Shown one piece after another: positions 26,770-34,108 of a stretch of 64,000 nt of DNA. The position numbers and the translations under genes are program-made. A model generated the notes under the pieces. That model worked only from the letters and a program-made list of their open reading frames with translations. It searched no databases and was not told the origin of the DNA. This DNA is from Sphingomonas sp. IBVSS2 (GTDB lineage: Bacteria > Pseudomonadota > Alphaproteobacteria > Sphingomonadales > Sphingomonadaceae). Within the stretch, counting starts at the first letter, position 1; every line of letters starts with the position of its first letter. The stretch covers positions 434,001 through 498,000 of the forward strand of contig NZ_NFUR01000003.1 of NCBI RefSeq assembly GCF_002127225.1, in the 5' to 3' direction.

Positions 26770-28958
26770 GCCTTGGCCTTGGCCTTTGCCGGATCGCGGC
26801 GGCGCTTGAGCTGGAGCTTGGGAACCGGCTTGCGCGATTCGAGCGCCGCGCCGCGCCCGGAAAGCGACGGGTTGGTCATGAAATAGCGGTGCAGGTTGAA
26901 GCTGCCGTCCTCGCCCGGCACGATGCGGGTATAGTGTCCGTCGGGCTGGAGCACCCAACTCTGCTCATTGTCGAGCAGGTTCGCCACCATCACCTGGTCC
27001 AGCACCTGATCATGCACCGTCTTGTTGAGGATCGGCAGCATGAACTCGACACGGCGATCGAAGTTGCGCTGCATCCAGTCGGCCGAGGAAATGAACAGCC
27101 TGGCGCCGTCGTTCGGAAGGGCCTTGCCGTTGCCGAACGCCCAGATGCGGCTGTGCTCGAGAAAACGGCCGACGATCGACTTGACCTTGATGTTCTCGCT
27201 CATCCCGGGAACGCCGGGGCGCAGGCAGCAGATGCCGCGGATGATCAGCTCGATCTCCACGCCGGCGTTGCTCGCCTCATAGAGCTTCTCGATCACCGCG
27301 GGGTCGACCAGCGAGTTCATCTTGGCCCAGATCGCGCCGGGACGGCCGGCACGGACATGGGCGATCTCCTCGTCGATCATCGCGACCAGCCGGTTGCGCA
27401 GGTCGCGCGGGGAGATGCCGAGCAGTTCCAGCCCGTGCGGCTCCACATAGCCGGTGACGTAGTTGAAGATCTGCGCGGCATCGCGCCCCACCCGCGGATC
27501 GGCGGTGAAGAAGCTGATATCGGTATAGATGCGGGCGGTGACCGGATGGTAGTTGCCGGTGCCGAAGTGGCAATAGGTGCGATAGCCATTGCCCTCGCGC
27601 CGCACGACCATCGAGACCTTGGCGTGCGTCTTCCAGTCGATGAAGCCATAGACGACCTGGACGCCGGCGCGCTCCAGCGCGGTCGCCCAATAGAGGTTCT
27701 GTTCCTCGTCGAAGCGCGCCTTCAGCTCCACCACCGCAGTGACCGACTTGCCGGCCTCGGCGGCGGCGATCAGCGCGTTGATGACTGCGGGCTGCTTGCC
27801 TGCGCGGTAGAGCGTCTGCTTGATCGCCACCACGTCCGGATCGGCAGCGGCCTGGCCCAGGAACGAGAGCACCACGTCGAAGCTCTCATAGGGGTGGTGG
27901 ACGACGATGTCCTTGGCCTTGATCGCCGCGAAGCAATCGCCGCCATATTCGCGGATGCGCTCGGGAAAGCGCGCCGAATAGGGCGTGAACTTCAGGTCGG
28001 GCCGATCCTCGTCGACCAGCATGGCGAGATCGCCGATACCCAGGAAGCCGCCGGTCTCGGTGAGCAGCGCCTCGCTGCCGCCCAGCTCTTCCTTGAGCAC
28101 CGCCTCCAGCTCGGGGGAGATGCTCTCCTCCATCTCCAGGCGGATCACCCGGCCGCGCCGCCGGCGCTTGATCGCCGAGCGGAAGGTCATGACCAGGTCC
28201 TCGGCCTCTTCCTCGATCTCGATGTCGCTGTCGCGCAGCACGCGGAAGGCCGCGGCGCCGAGCGACGTGTAGCCGGGGAAGAGCAGGTGCGAGAAATGCT
28301 TGAGCACCGCCTCGACCGCGACATAGCGCGCCGGATTGCCGGGCAGCCGGACGAAACGCTTGATCGCGGTGGGCAGCAGCACCAGCTCGCGCACCGGCTC
28401 GCGGTCCGACTTGCGGACCAGGTCGAAGATCACGCTCGATCCCTGGTTGGGGATGAACGGGAACGGGTGGGCGGGATCCAGCGCCTGGGGCGTGAGGATC
28501 GGGAAGATCTGGTCGCGGAAATGCCCTTCCAGCCAGGCCTCGGTATCCCCTTCGATGGCATCGGCATCGAGGACGTGGATGCCGGTCTCGGCCAGGTCGG
28601 CGCGGATCGCGGTCCACACCGCCTGCTGGTTGTCGGCCAGCATCTCGGCCTCGGCGGAGATGGCGGCGAGCTGCTGGCCCGGCGTGAGCCCGTCAGCCGA
28701 GCGTGCCTCGACCTTCTGGAGCTGCTGGCCCATCAGGCCCGCCACGCGGACCATGAAGAACTCGTCGAAGTTCGAGCCCGAGATCGACAGGAAGCGCAGC
28801 CGCTCGAGCAGGGGGTGGGCGGGGTTGGTCGCCTCTTCCATCACGCGGCGGTTGAAGGCGAGCCAGCTGAGCTCGCGGTTGAAGTAACGCGTGGAATTCT
28901 CCGGCAATTCGGTCATCTGGATCCCTTCGACGGCCTGCCTGTTCGCTGCCTTGGCCAT
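26766..28958 (-). CDS. ppk1: Polyphosphate kinase 1
   Basis: A 730-residue PPK1, which builds polyphosphate from ATP through a phosphohistidine intermediate. N-terminal domain starts with YFNRELSWLAFNRRV; the catalytic phosphohistidine lies in HFGTGNYHP; PLD-like domains include VELKARFDEEQN and LELLG. The length is typical. The C-terminal end is Lys/Arg-rich (KLQLKRRRDPAKAKAKA). hdaA stops 5 bp upstream and ppx overlaps by 4 bp, making an hdaA-ppk1-ppx run. Confidence 0.96.
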   Translation of the reverse strand: MAKAANRQAVEGIQMTELPENSTRYFNRELSWLAFNRRVMEEATNPAHPLLERLRFLSISGSNFDEFFMVRVAGLMGQQLQKVEARSADGLTPGQQLAAISAEAEMLADNQQAVWTAIRADLAETGIHVLDADAIEGDTEAWLEGHFRDQIFPILTPQALDPAHPFPFIPNQGSSVIFDLVRKSDREPVRELVLLPTAIKRFVRLPGNPARYVAVEAVLKHFSHLLFPGYTSLGAAAFRVLRDSDIEIEEEAEDLVMTFRSAIKRRRRGRVIRLEMEESISPELEAVLKEELGGSEALLTETGGFLGIGDLAMLVDEDRPDLKFTPYSARFPERIREYGGDCFAAIKAKDIVVHHPYESFDVVLSFLGQAAADPDVVAIKQTLYRAGKQPAVINALIAAAEAGKSVTAVVELKARFDEEQNLYWATALERAGVQVVYGFIDWKTHAKVSMVVRREGNGYRTYCHFGTGNYHPVTARIYTDISFFTADPRVGRDAAQIFNYVTGYVEPHGLELLGISPRDLRNRLVAMIDEEIAHVRAGRPGAIWAKMNSLVDPAVIEKLYEASNAGVEIELIIRGICCLRPGVPGMSENIKVKSIVGRFLEHSRIWAFGNGKALPNDGARLFISSADWMQRNFDRRVEFMLPILNKTVHDQVLDQVMVANLLDNEQSWVLQPDGHYTRIVPGEDGSFNLHRYFMTNPSLSGRGAALESRKPVPKLQLKRRRDPAKAKAKA

Positions 28959-28963
28959 CGCCG

Positions 28964-29569
28964 TTAATCACCGTCCGTTTCGGTTATGAGACCAGCCGCG
29001 GCCAATGTGGCGCGAACCGCCGGGATCGACAAGCGCCGCCCCGCCTCGAGCTCCAATGCATCGGCAACGCGCAGGATCGCGATATGGCTGCGCTCGATCC
29101 TCCGGGCGATCCAGGCGATGACGTCCGGCTTGGCGTGGAGCAGGTGGCGCTCGAAGGTGCGCTCCAGCAGCTGGGGGATCAGCGCGTCGTCGGGCGGGCC
29201 GATCTCCAGCAGCGGCGAGGCGGCGAGACGCGACTTGAGATCGGGCAGCTTCACTGCCCAGGCGGGCGGCGCGGCCTGGGCCACGATCAGCAGCGGGCGA
29301 TGCTCGGCCTGGGCCTGGTTCCAGGCATGGAAGACCTCGGCCTCCTTGCCGAGATCGGCATCGTCGAAGATGCGCGCGCCGGTCTTCGCCGCGAAGATGC
29401 GCGCCAGCAGGCTGCGGCCGGACTTGCGCGGGCCGGTGAGCAGCGCCGACATGACGGGCCAGGTGCCCCAATGTTCGAGCTGGTGGACGGCGCGGGCGTT
29501 GGAGTCGCTGACCAGGAATTCCGTCTCGCGCGCTTCGGGCAGTCCCAGCGGCAGGCGAAGCTGCGTCAT
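28964..29569 (-). CDS. hdaA: DnaA regulatory inactivator HdaA
   Basis: A 201-residue DnaA-like AAA+ protein without the DnaA DNA-binding domain. It begins with the sliding-clamp-binding motif QLRLPLG, and the P-loop region is GPRKSGRS, a degenerate form as in Hda proteins. With the DnaN clamp it stimulates DnaA-ATP hydrolysis after initiation, preventing over-replication. It starts inside the stop of the upstream DUF2066-like gene (4-bp overlap) and is followed by ppk1, an association common in Alphaproteobacteria. Confidence 0.9.
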   Translation of the reverse strand: MTQLRLPLGLPEARETEFLVSDSNARAVHQLEHWGTWPVMSALLTGPRKSGRSLLARIFAAKTGARIFDDADLGKEAEVFHAWNQAQAEHRPLLIVAQAAPPAWAVKLPDLKSRLAASPLLEIGPPDDALIPQLLERTFERHLLHAKPDVIAWIARRIERSHIAILRVADALELEAGRRLSIPAVRATLAAAGLITETDGD

Positions 29570-30837
29570 CCGCCGTTCGGCGCTTCCGTCGCCTGCGGCG
29601 TGGGTGCCGGCTGGGCGCCACCGCCGCCGCCGGCGCGCCGGATGCGGAGCACCCCCGGCCCTTCCTGCACGCTCCAGCCCCGCGCCTCCAGCTGCGCGTG
29701 CAGCGAGGCGATCTGGCCGTCATAGGAAACGCGCATCACCGAGATGCCGCCCAGCGCCAGGCTGGAGGTGACCGCGGAGCGCACGCCCGGAATGCCGCGC
29801 AACGCCGCCTCGCCGGCATTGACCGAGCCGACATTGGGCGTGTCGAACTGGACGCTGATCGCGGTGCCGGCGGCCACGCTGGGCTCGGGCGTAGGCGTCG
29901 CCGCCTCGGTCGCCTCGTCGCTGGGCTTTTCCTCGGCCTTCGCGCCCGGCGGACGGGTGGCGAGCAGCCGGTCGGTGCCGAGCTGGCCGAGCGCGAGCGC
30001 CTGCTGATAGGCCTTGTCGAGCCGCTGGACGCCCGCATCCATCAGCGTATCGAGCGAATCGCCATTGTCGACGCGCAGCGCGAAATCGGCGATCTTCCGG
30101 CGATCGGGGCCGTGCGTGGCCGAGAAGATGCCAATGATCGGCCCACCCGGATATTCGCGGCGCAGCTGCACCTCGGCGATCAGCACGTCGGCCGCGCCAT
30201 ATTGATCGAGCACCGAGCGCCACCAGTTGCGGCCGCGGCGGAGCACCTGGCCCGCGTTGAGCAGCATGGAATCGGGGCCGTTGCCCTGCACGCGGACATA
30301 GTCGACCGTGCTGCCGCCGCTCTTGAAGCGGTTCCAGGCGCGCGCCCAGGCCGTCTCGCGCTCGAACACCAGGCCCGCGCCGCCCGAATATTCCAGCGGC
30401 ACGATCAGCATCGGCGGCGACTGGTTGACCGCCACCGAGACGCCCAGGATCCCACCCGCCTTGTTGCGATCGAACAGCACGCTGAGACGCGCGATGTAGC
30501 GCGTCGGGCCGATCTGCTCCTTCTCGACGACGATGCCGGTGACGAGCGAATCGAGCGCCGAATCGGACATGGTGGAAGGCTTGCCGGTCAGCTTGCGCGA
30601 CAGCATCTCCCAGCCCTTCCGCTGGGCGAGCCGCCAGCCGCCATAGCGCGCGGCATCGGCATCCTTGCCCTTCACGTCGACATCGACGCCCGACACCTCG
30701 AAGCTGCCCGAGGCATCGATCGGCACGGCGCTGCCGCCGCCGCTCTTCCCATCGCCCTCGGCCAACACGGCGCCCAGCCCCGCAAGCGCGAGCGCGGAGG
30801 CGATGCCGATGGTGAGGGATTTGCGGGCAAGGGTCAT
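29566..30837 (-). CDS. Exported DUF2066-like protein
   Basis: A 423-residue protein with a signal peptide (GIASALALAGLGAVLAEG). The next part resembles DUF2066: AARYGGWRLAQRKGWEMLSRKLTG, then SLVTGIVVEKEQIGPTRYIARLSVLFD. After a charged linker (about 300-325) comes a small ferredoxin-like segment (IPGVRSAVTSSLALGGISVMRV) similar to a heavy-metal-associated fold without its cysteines. The tail is Gly/Pro-rich. Probably periplasmic; role unknown. It is the first gene of the run with hdaA-ppk1-ppx and diverges from purM. Confidence 0.65.
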   Translation of the reverse strand: MTLARKSLTIGIASALALAGLGAVLAEGDGKSGGGSAVPIDASGSFEVSGVDVDVKGKDADAARYGGWRLAQRKGWEMLSRKLTGKPSTMSDSALDSLVTGIVVEKEQIGPTRYIARLSVLFDRNKAGGILGVSVAVNQSPPMLIVPLEYSGGAGLVFERETAWARAWNRFKSGGSTVDYVRVQGNGPDSMLLNAGQVLRRGRNWWRSVLDQYGAADVLIAEVQLRREYPGGPIIGIFSATHGPDRRKIADFALRVDNGDSLDTLMDAGVQRLDKAYQQALALGQLGTDRLLATRPPGAKAEEKPSDEATEAATPTPEPSVAAGTAISVQFDTPNVGSVNAGEAALRGIPGVRSAVTSSLALGGISVMRVSYDGQIASLHAQLEARGWSVQEGPGVLRIRRAGGGGGAQPAPTPQATEAPNGG

Positions 30838-30883
30838 GCAGCGGCCCTTTTGGCGAAGCGAGCGGGGAAATCCAAGCGTAGAT

Positions 30884-30931
30884 GTAACGCACGGTGTTAC
30901 TTCCCGTATCGGGAAGATGGCGCTAAGCGCC
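30884..30931 (+). promoter_or_regulatory. Three consecutive inverted repeats upstream of purM
   Basis: GTAAC/GTTAC (30884-30888 and 30896-30900), CTTCCCG-TAT-CGGGAAG (30900-30916) and GGCGC-TAA-GCGCC (30919-30931) follow each other, the last ending 4 nt before the purM ATG. No Shine-Dalgarno is visible between it and the start. The second is a perfect 7-bp dyad and could be an operator for purM or the divergent gene; the third could mask or replace the ribosome site. Confidence 0.45.
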
Positions 30932-30935
30932 CGGC

Positions 30936-32030
30936 ATGAGCGACCAGAACAACTATACCTATGCCCAGGCGGGCGTCTCGATCGCGGCCGGCAACGCGCT
31001 GGTCCGCGCGATCGGCCCGCTCGCCAAGTCCACGCGCCGCGCCGGCGCCGATGCCGATCTGGGCGGGTTCGGCGGGGTCTTCGACCTGAAGGCGGCGGGA
31101 TTCACCGATCCGCTGCTGGTCGCCGCGAACGACGGCGTGGGCACCAAGCTCAAGCTCGCGATCGATCACGACGCGCATGACGGCGTCGGCGTCGACCTGG
31201 TCGCGATGTGCGCCAACGACCTGATCGTCCAGGGCGCCGAGCCGCTCTTCTTCCTCGACTATTATGCCAGCGGCAAGCTGGTGCCCGAGACGGCCGAGCG
31301 CGTGATCGCTTCGATCGCCGAGGGCTGCCGCCAGGCCGGCTGCGCGCTGATCGGCGGCGAGACCGCCGAGATGCCGGGCATGTATGCCGAGGGCGACTAC
31401 GACCTGGCCGGCTTCTGCGTCGGCGCGGTGGAACGCGACCGGCTGCTCGACGGCAGCGCGATCCGGCCCGGCGACGTGCTGCTCGGCCTGGGATCCACCG
31501 GCGTCCATTCCAACGGCTTTTCGCTGGTCCGCCGCCTCGCCGCCGACAAGGGCTGGAAGATGGGCCGCCCCGCCCTGTTCGACCAGGACGTGATCCTGCT
31601 CGACGCGCTGATGGCCCCCACGCGCATCTATGTGCAAAGCCTGCTTCCGCAACTTCGCAAGGGCAATATCCGCGGCCTTGCGCACATCACCGGCGGCGGC
31701 CTGCTCGAAAATGTCCCCCGCGTGCTGCCCGAGGGCTGCCATGCGAAGATCGACGCCGGCTCCTGGCCCCTGCCGCGGCTGATGGCCTTCCTGCAGGCAC
31801 AGGGCAATATCGAGCCCGAGGAAATGGCGCGCACCTTCAACTGCGGCATCGGCATGGTCGCGGTGGTGGCGCCCGAACTGGCGGACGCGGTGAAGGAAGC
31901 GCTCTACGCGGCGGGCGAAGAGGTGTTCGCGATCGGCGAAGTCGTCGAGGGCGAACGTGGTTGCACGGTGTTCGGTGACGGAGAGACCTGGAGCGCGCGT
32001 TCGGACTGGAGCGCCACGCACAATGCCTGA
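30936..32030 (+). CDS. purM: Phosphoribosylformylglycinamidine cyclo-ligase PurM (AIR synthetase)
   Basis: A 364-residue enzyme for step five of purine synthesis, closing FGAM to AIR with ATP. Family motifs: [15 protein letters not shown] at the start, [34 protein letters not shown] and [16 protein letters not shown]. Length is normal. purN follows after a 99-bp repeat-containing gap. The start codon is directly behind a small hairpin with no obvious ribosome site, so translation may be leaderless or structured. Confidence 0.97.
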   Translation: MSDQNNYTYAQAGVSIAAGNALVRAIGPLAKSTRRAGADADLGGFGGVFDLKAAGFTDPLLVAANDGVGTKLKLAIDHDAHDGVGVDLVAMCANDLIVQGAEPLFFLDYYASGKLVPETAERVIASIAEGCRQAGCALIGGETAEMPGMYAEGDYDLAGFCVGAVERDRLLDGSAIRPGDVLLGLGSTGVHSNGFSLVRRLAADKGWKMGRPALFDQDVILLDALMAPTRIYVQSLLPQLRKGNIRGLAHITGGGLLENVPRVLPEGCHAKIDAGSWPLPRLMAFLQAQGNIEPEEMARTFNCGIGMVAVVAPELADAVKEALYAAGEEVFAIGEVVEGERGCTVFGDGETWSARSDWSATHNA

Positions 32031-32032
32031 TC

Positions 32033-32125
32033 TCCCCTCCCGCTTGCGGGAGGGGTCGGGGGAGGGCTCGTCCTCCCTTGCCTGGTACAGGCCCTCCCCT
32101 AACCCCTCCCGCAAGCGGAAGGGGG
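32033..32125. repeat. Dispersed inverted repeat between purM and purN
   Basis: The arms 32033-32067 and 32091-32125 are reverse complements over about 35 bases with few mismatches. The left arm alone forms a perfect 10-bp stem (CCCCTCCCGC-TT-GCGGGAGGGG). The right arm ends GGAAGGGGG, 4 nt before the purN start, and serves as its Shine-Dalgarno. This looks like a mobile intergenic repeat that has become part of the purN leader. Confidence 0.7.
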
Positions 32126-32129
32126 ACAA

Positions 32130-32696
32130 GTGAAGAAGAAGCTCGGCATCCTGATTTCCGGGCGCGGCTCGAACATGGCTGCGCTCGTCGAGGCCGCGAA
32201 GGCGCCCGACTGCCCCTACGAAGTCGCCCTCGTCGCCAGTGACAGGCCGGCGGCGGAAGGGCTCGCCTGGGCGGCCGGACAGGGCATCGCCACCTTCGCG
32301 CAGAGCCCCAAGGGCATGGCCAAGGCCGAGTATGAGGCGAAGATCGACGCGGCCCTGCGCGAAGCGGGCGTCGAGGCGATCGCGCTGGCCGGCTATATGC
32401 GCCTGCTCACCGACGCGTTCGTCCGGGCCTGGCGTGGCAGGATCGTCAACATCCACCCCTCGCTGCTGCCCAGATACAAGGGGCTCGACACCCATGCCCG
32501 GGCGATCGCGGCGGGCGACAGCCATGGCGGCGCATCGGTGCACATCGTCACCGAGGAACTGGACGGCGGCGAAGTGCTCGGCCGGGCCGAAGTGGCGATC
32601 CTTCCCGGCGATACGCCGGAAAGCCTTGCGGAACGCGTGCTCAAGGAGGAACATCGGCTCTATCCACGGATAGTCGCCGAGTTCCTATGCCGCTGA
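32130..32696 (+). CDS. purN: Phosphoribosylglycinamide formyltransferase PurN
   Basis: A 188-residue enzyme that formylates GAR with 10-formyl-THF (purine step three). Seen motifs: LISGRGSNMAAL, the active-site stretch VNIHPSLLPRYKGLDTHARA with the catalytic His, and the conserved HIVTEELDGGEVL with the Asp. GTG at 32130 is the start, behind a GGAAGGGGG ribosome site from the inverted repeat. It forms a purMN pair and overlaps the next gene by 10 bp. Confidence 0.96.
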   Translation: MKKKLGILISGRGSNMAALVEAAKAPDCPYEVALVASDRPAAEGLAWAAGQGIATFAQSPKGMAKAEYEAKIDAALREAGVEAIALAGYMRLLTDAFVRAWRGRIVNIHPSLLPRYKGLDTHARAIAAGDSHGGASVHIVTEELDGGEVLGRAEVAILPGDTPESLAERVLKEEHRLYPRIVAEFLCR

Positions 32697-33064
32697 GCCC
32701 CGATCCGGAAACCGCCCTCGCCCAGGTCCGCGCGATCGCGCTGGAGCTTCCCGAGGCCGAGGAACGGCCGAGCCACGGCCAGCCGACCTTCTTCGTCGCC
32801 GGCAAGCAGTTCGCCCAGTTCCGCCACGACCATCATGGCGACGGCCGCACCATCGTCGCGGTGAAGACCGCCGATGACGAGGAAGGTCCCAACCTGATCG
32901 ACATCGCGCCCGAAACCTATTCCAGGGTCGCCTATTTCGGCGTCGGCTGGGTGGGCATCTCGCTCGCCGGGCCGGACATCGACTGGGATTTCACCGGCGA
33001 CCGGATCGCGCGCAGCTGGGAACTCGCCGCCCCGCGCCGCCTGCTGGAAGCCGGCGGTCGCTGA
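32687..33064 (+). CDS. MmcQ/YjbR family protein
   Basis: A 125-residue single-domain protein of the YjbR fold. Typical features: ALELPEAEERPSHGQPTFFVAGKQFAQF near the start, the VAVKT strand, APETYSRVAYFGVGWVGISL and the C-terminal SWELAAPRRLLEA. These are often annotated as DNA-binding by fold, but their role is not established. It begins inside the end of purN (10-bp overlap), so it is probably translated with it. Confidence 0.85.
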   Translation: MPLSPDPETALAQVRAIALELPEAEERPSHGQPTFFVAGKQFAQFRHDHHGDGRTIVAVKTADDEEGPNLIDIAPETYSRVAYFGVGWVGISLAGPDIDWDFTGDRIARSWELAAPRRLLEAGGR

Positions 33065-33166
33065 TATACGCGATCTTCCTTTCAGCCCCTGGATATTTTC
33101 CCGTTCACCCGAGTTTGTCCTCAGTTCCCCGCCTTGCTGTGGCGGGAAATGGCGAACGGAGAAAAT

Positions 33167-33367
33167 ATGGGACAGAAGATCTCGCCCGCCGAGCCCGCGG
33201 AGGATCCGGGAGTCGCGACTGCCGAGCAGGGCGTGGTATTGCTCGACGGCCCCGACGGCGTCGCCATCGCGATGACGCCGGGCGCCGCGGCGGAGACCGG
33301 CCGCCGGCTCGTGGCGGCCGCCCATGAAGCGGCCAGCCAGGGCAGCGCCGAGGCACATCCGAGCTGA
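33167..33367 (+). CDS. Small acidic hypothetical protein
   Basis: A 66-residue acidic, alanine-rich protein without cysteine, signal peptide or membrane helix. The ATG at 33167 follows CGGAG at 6 nt; an ATG at 33149 is possible but lacks a site. The central VVLLDGPDGVAIAMTPGAAAETGRRLVAAAHEA reads like a small mixed alpha/beta unit. Such short proteins occur next to other sphingomonad genes, but I do not know a function. It lies between the YjbR-like gene and the EEP gene. Confidence 0.6.
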   Translation: MGQKISPAEPAEDPGVATAEQGVVLLDGPDGVAIAMTPGAAAETGRRLVAAAHEAASQGSAEAHPS

Positions 33368-33409
33368 GGCCTTGCACATGTTCCGCAAGCCCCGCGATAA
33401 GGGGCGCCG

Positions 33410-34108
33410 ATGATCAAGGTCGCCAGCTACAATATGCGCAAGTCGATCGGCACCGACCGCCGGCGGCGTCCCGAGCGCACGCTGCAGGTGCTGTGCGAGA
33501 TCGATGCCGATATCGTCGCGCTCCAGGAGGCCGATCGCCGCTTCGGCGAGCGTTCGGCGGTGCTCACCCAGCATCTCCTCGCCGAGCATAGCGACTACAA
33601 GCCCGTCCCCCTCGGCACCAAGGCGCGCTCGATGGGCTGGCATGGCAACGCGCTGCTCGTGCGCAAGGATGCGCAGATCCTCGATTGCGAGGCGATCCAC
33701 CTGCCGGCACTGGAGCCGCGCGGCGCAGTGATGGCAGATCTGCGCCTGGCCGGCGGGCCGGTGGTGCGCGTGGTCGGCATGCATCTCGACCTGTCCGGCC
33801 TGTGGCGACGGCGCCAGGCGCACGCGATCATCACGCATCTCCAGGCGAGCACGCACCAATATCCGACGATCCTGATGGGCGACCTCAACGAGTGGAGCGC
33901 CCAGTCCGGGTGCCTGCGCGACTTTGCCGGCCACTTCGCCTTCGCCGCCACCGGCAAGAGCTTCCATGCCCGCCGCCCGGTGGCCCGGCTCGACCGGATC
34001 ATGGCGAGCCCGGAACTGACCATCACCGATGCCGGCGTGCACGATAGCCTCCAAGCGCGTACCGCCTCCGATCACCTGCCCATCTGGGCGACACTGCAAA
34101 AGGCCTGA
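33410..34108 (+). CDS. Endonuclease/exonuclease/phosphatase (EEP) family phosphodiesterase
   Basis: A 232-residue EEP-fold metal-dependent hydrolase without a signal peptide. Motifs in order: VASYNMRKSIG (metal Asn), VALQEAD (catalytic Glu), a GMHLDLSG strand (His), ILMGDLNEW (Asp-Asn pair) and SDHLPIWA (His). The substrate could be a nucleic acid, phospholipid head group or inositol phosphate; the sequence alone does not say. Its stop overlaps the start of the patatin-like lipase by 1 bp, which suggests that both act on the same process, perhaps membrane lipid turnover. Confidence 0.88.
   Translation: MIKVASYNMRKSIGTDRRRRPERTLQVLCEIDADIVALQEADRRFGERSAVLTQHLLAEHSDYKPVPLGTKARSMGWHGNALLVRKDAQILDCEAIHLPALEPRGAVMADLRLAGGPVVRVVGMHLDLSGLWRRRQAHAIITHLQASTHQYPTILMGDLNEWSAQSGCLRDFAGHFAFAATGKSFHARRPVARLDRIMASPELTITDAGVHDSLQARTASDHLPIWATLQKA

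Noticed and set aside
26889..28967. A 692-codon plus-strand frame
   Set aside because: Exact shadow of ppk1 on the opposite strand.
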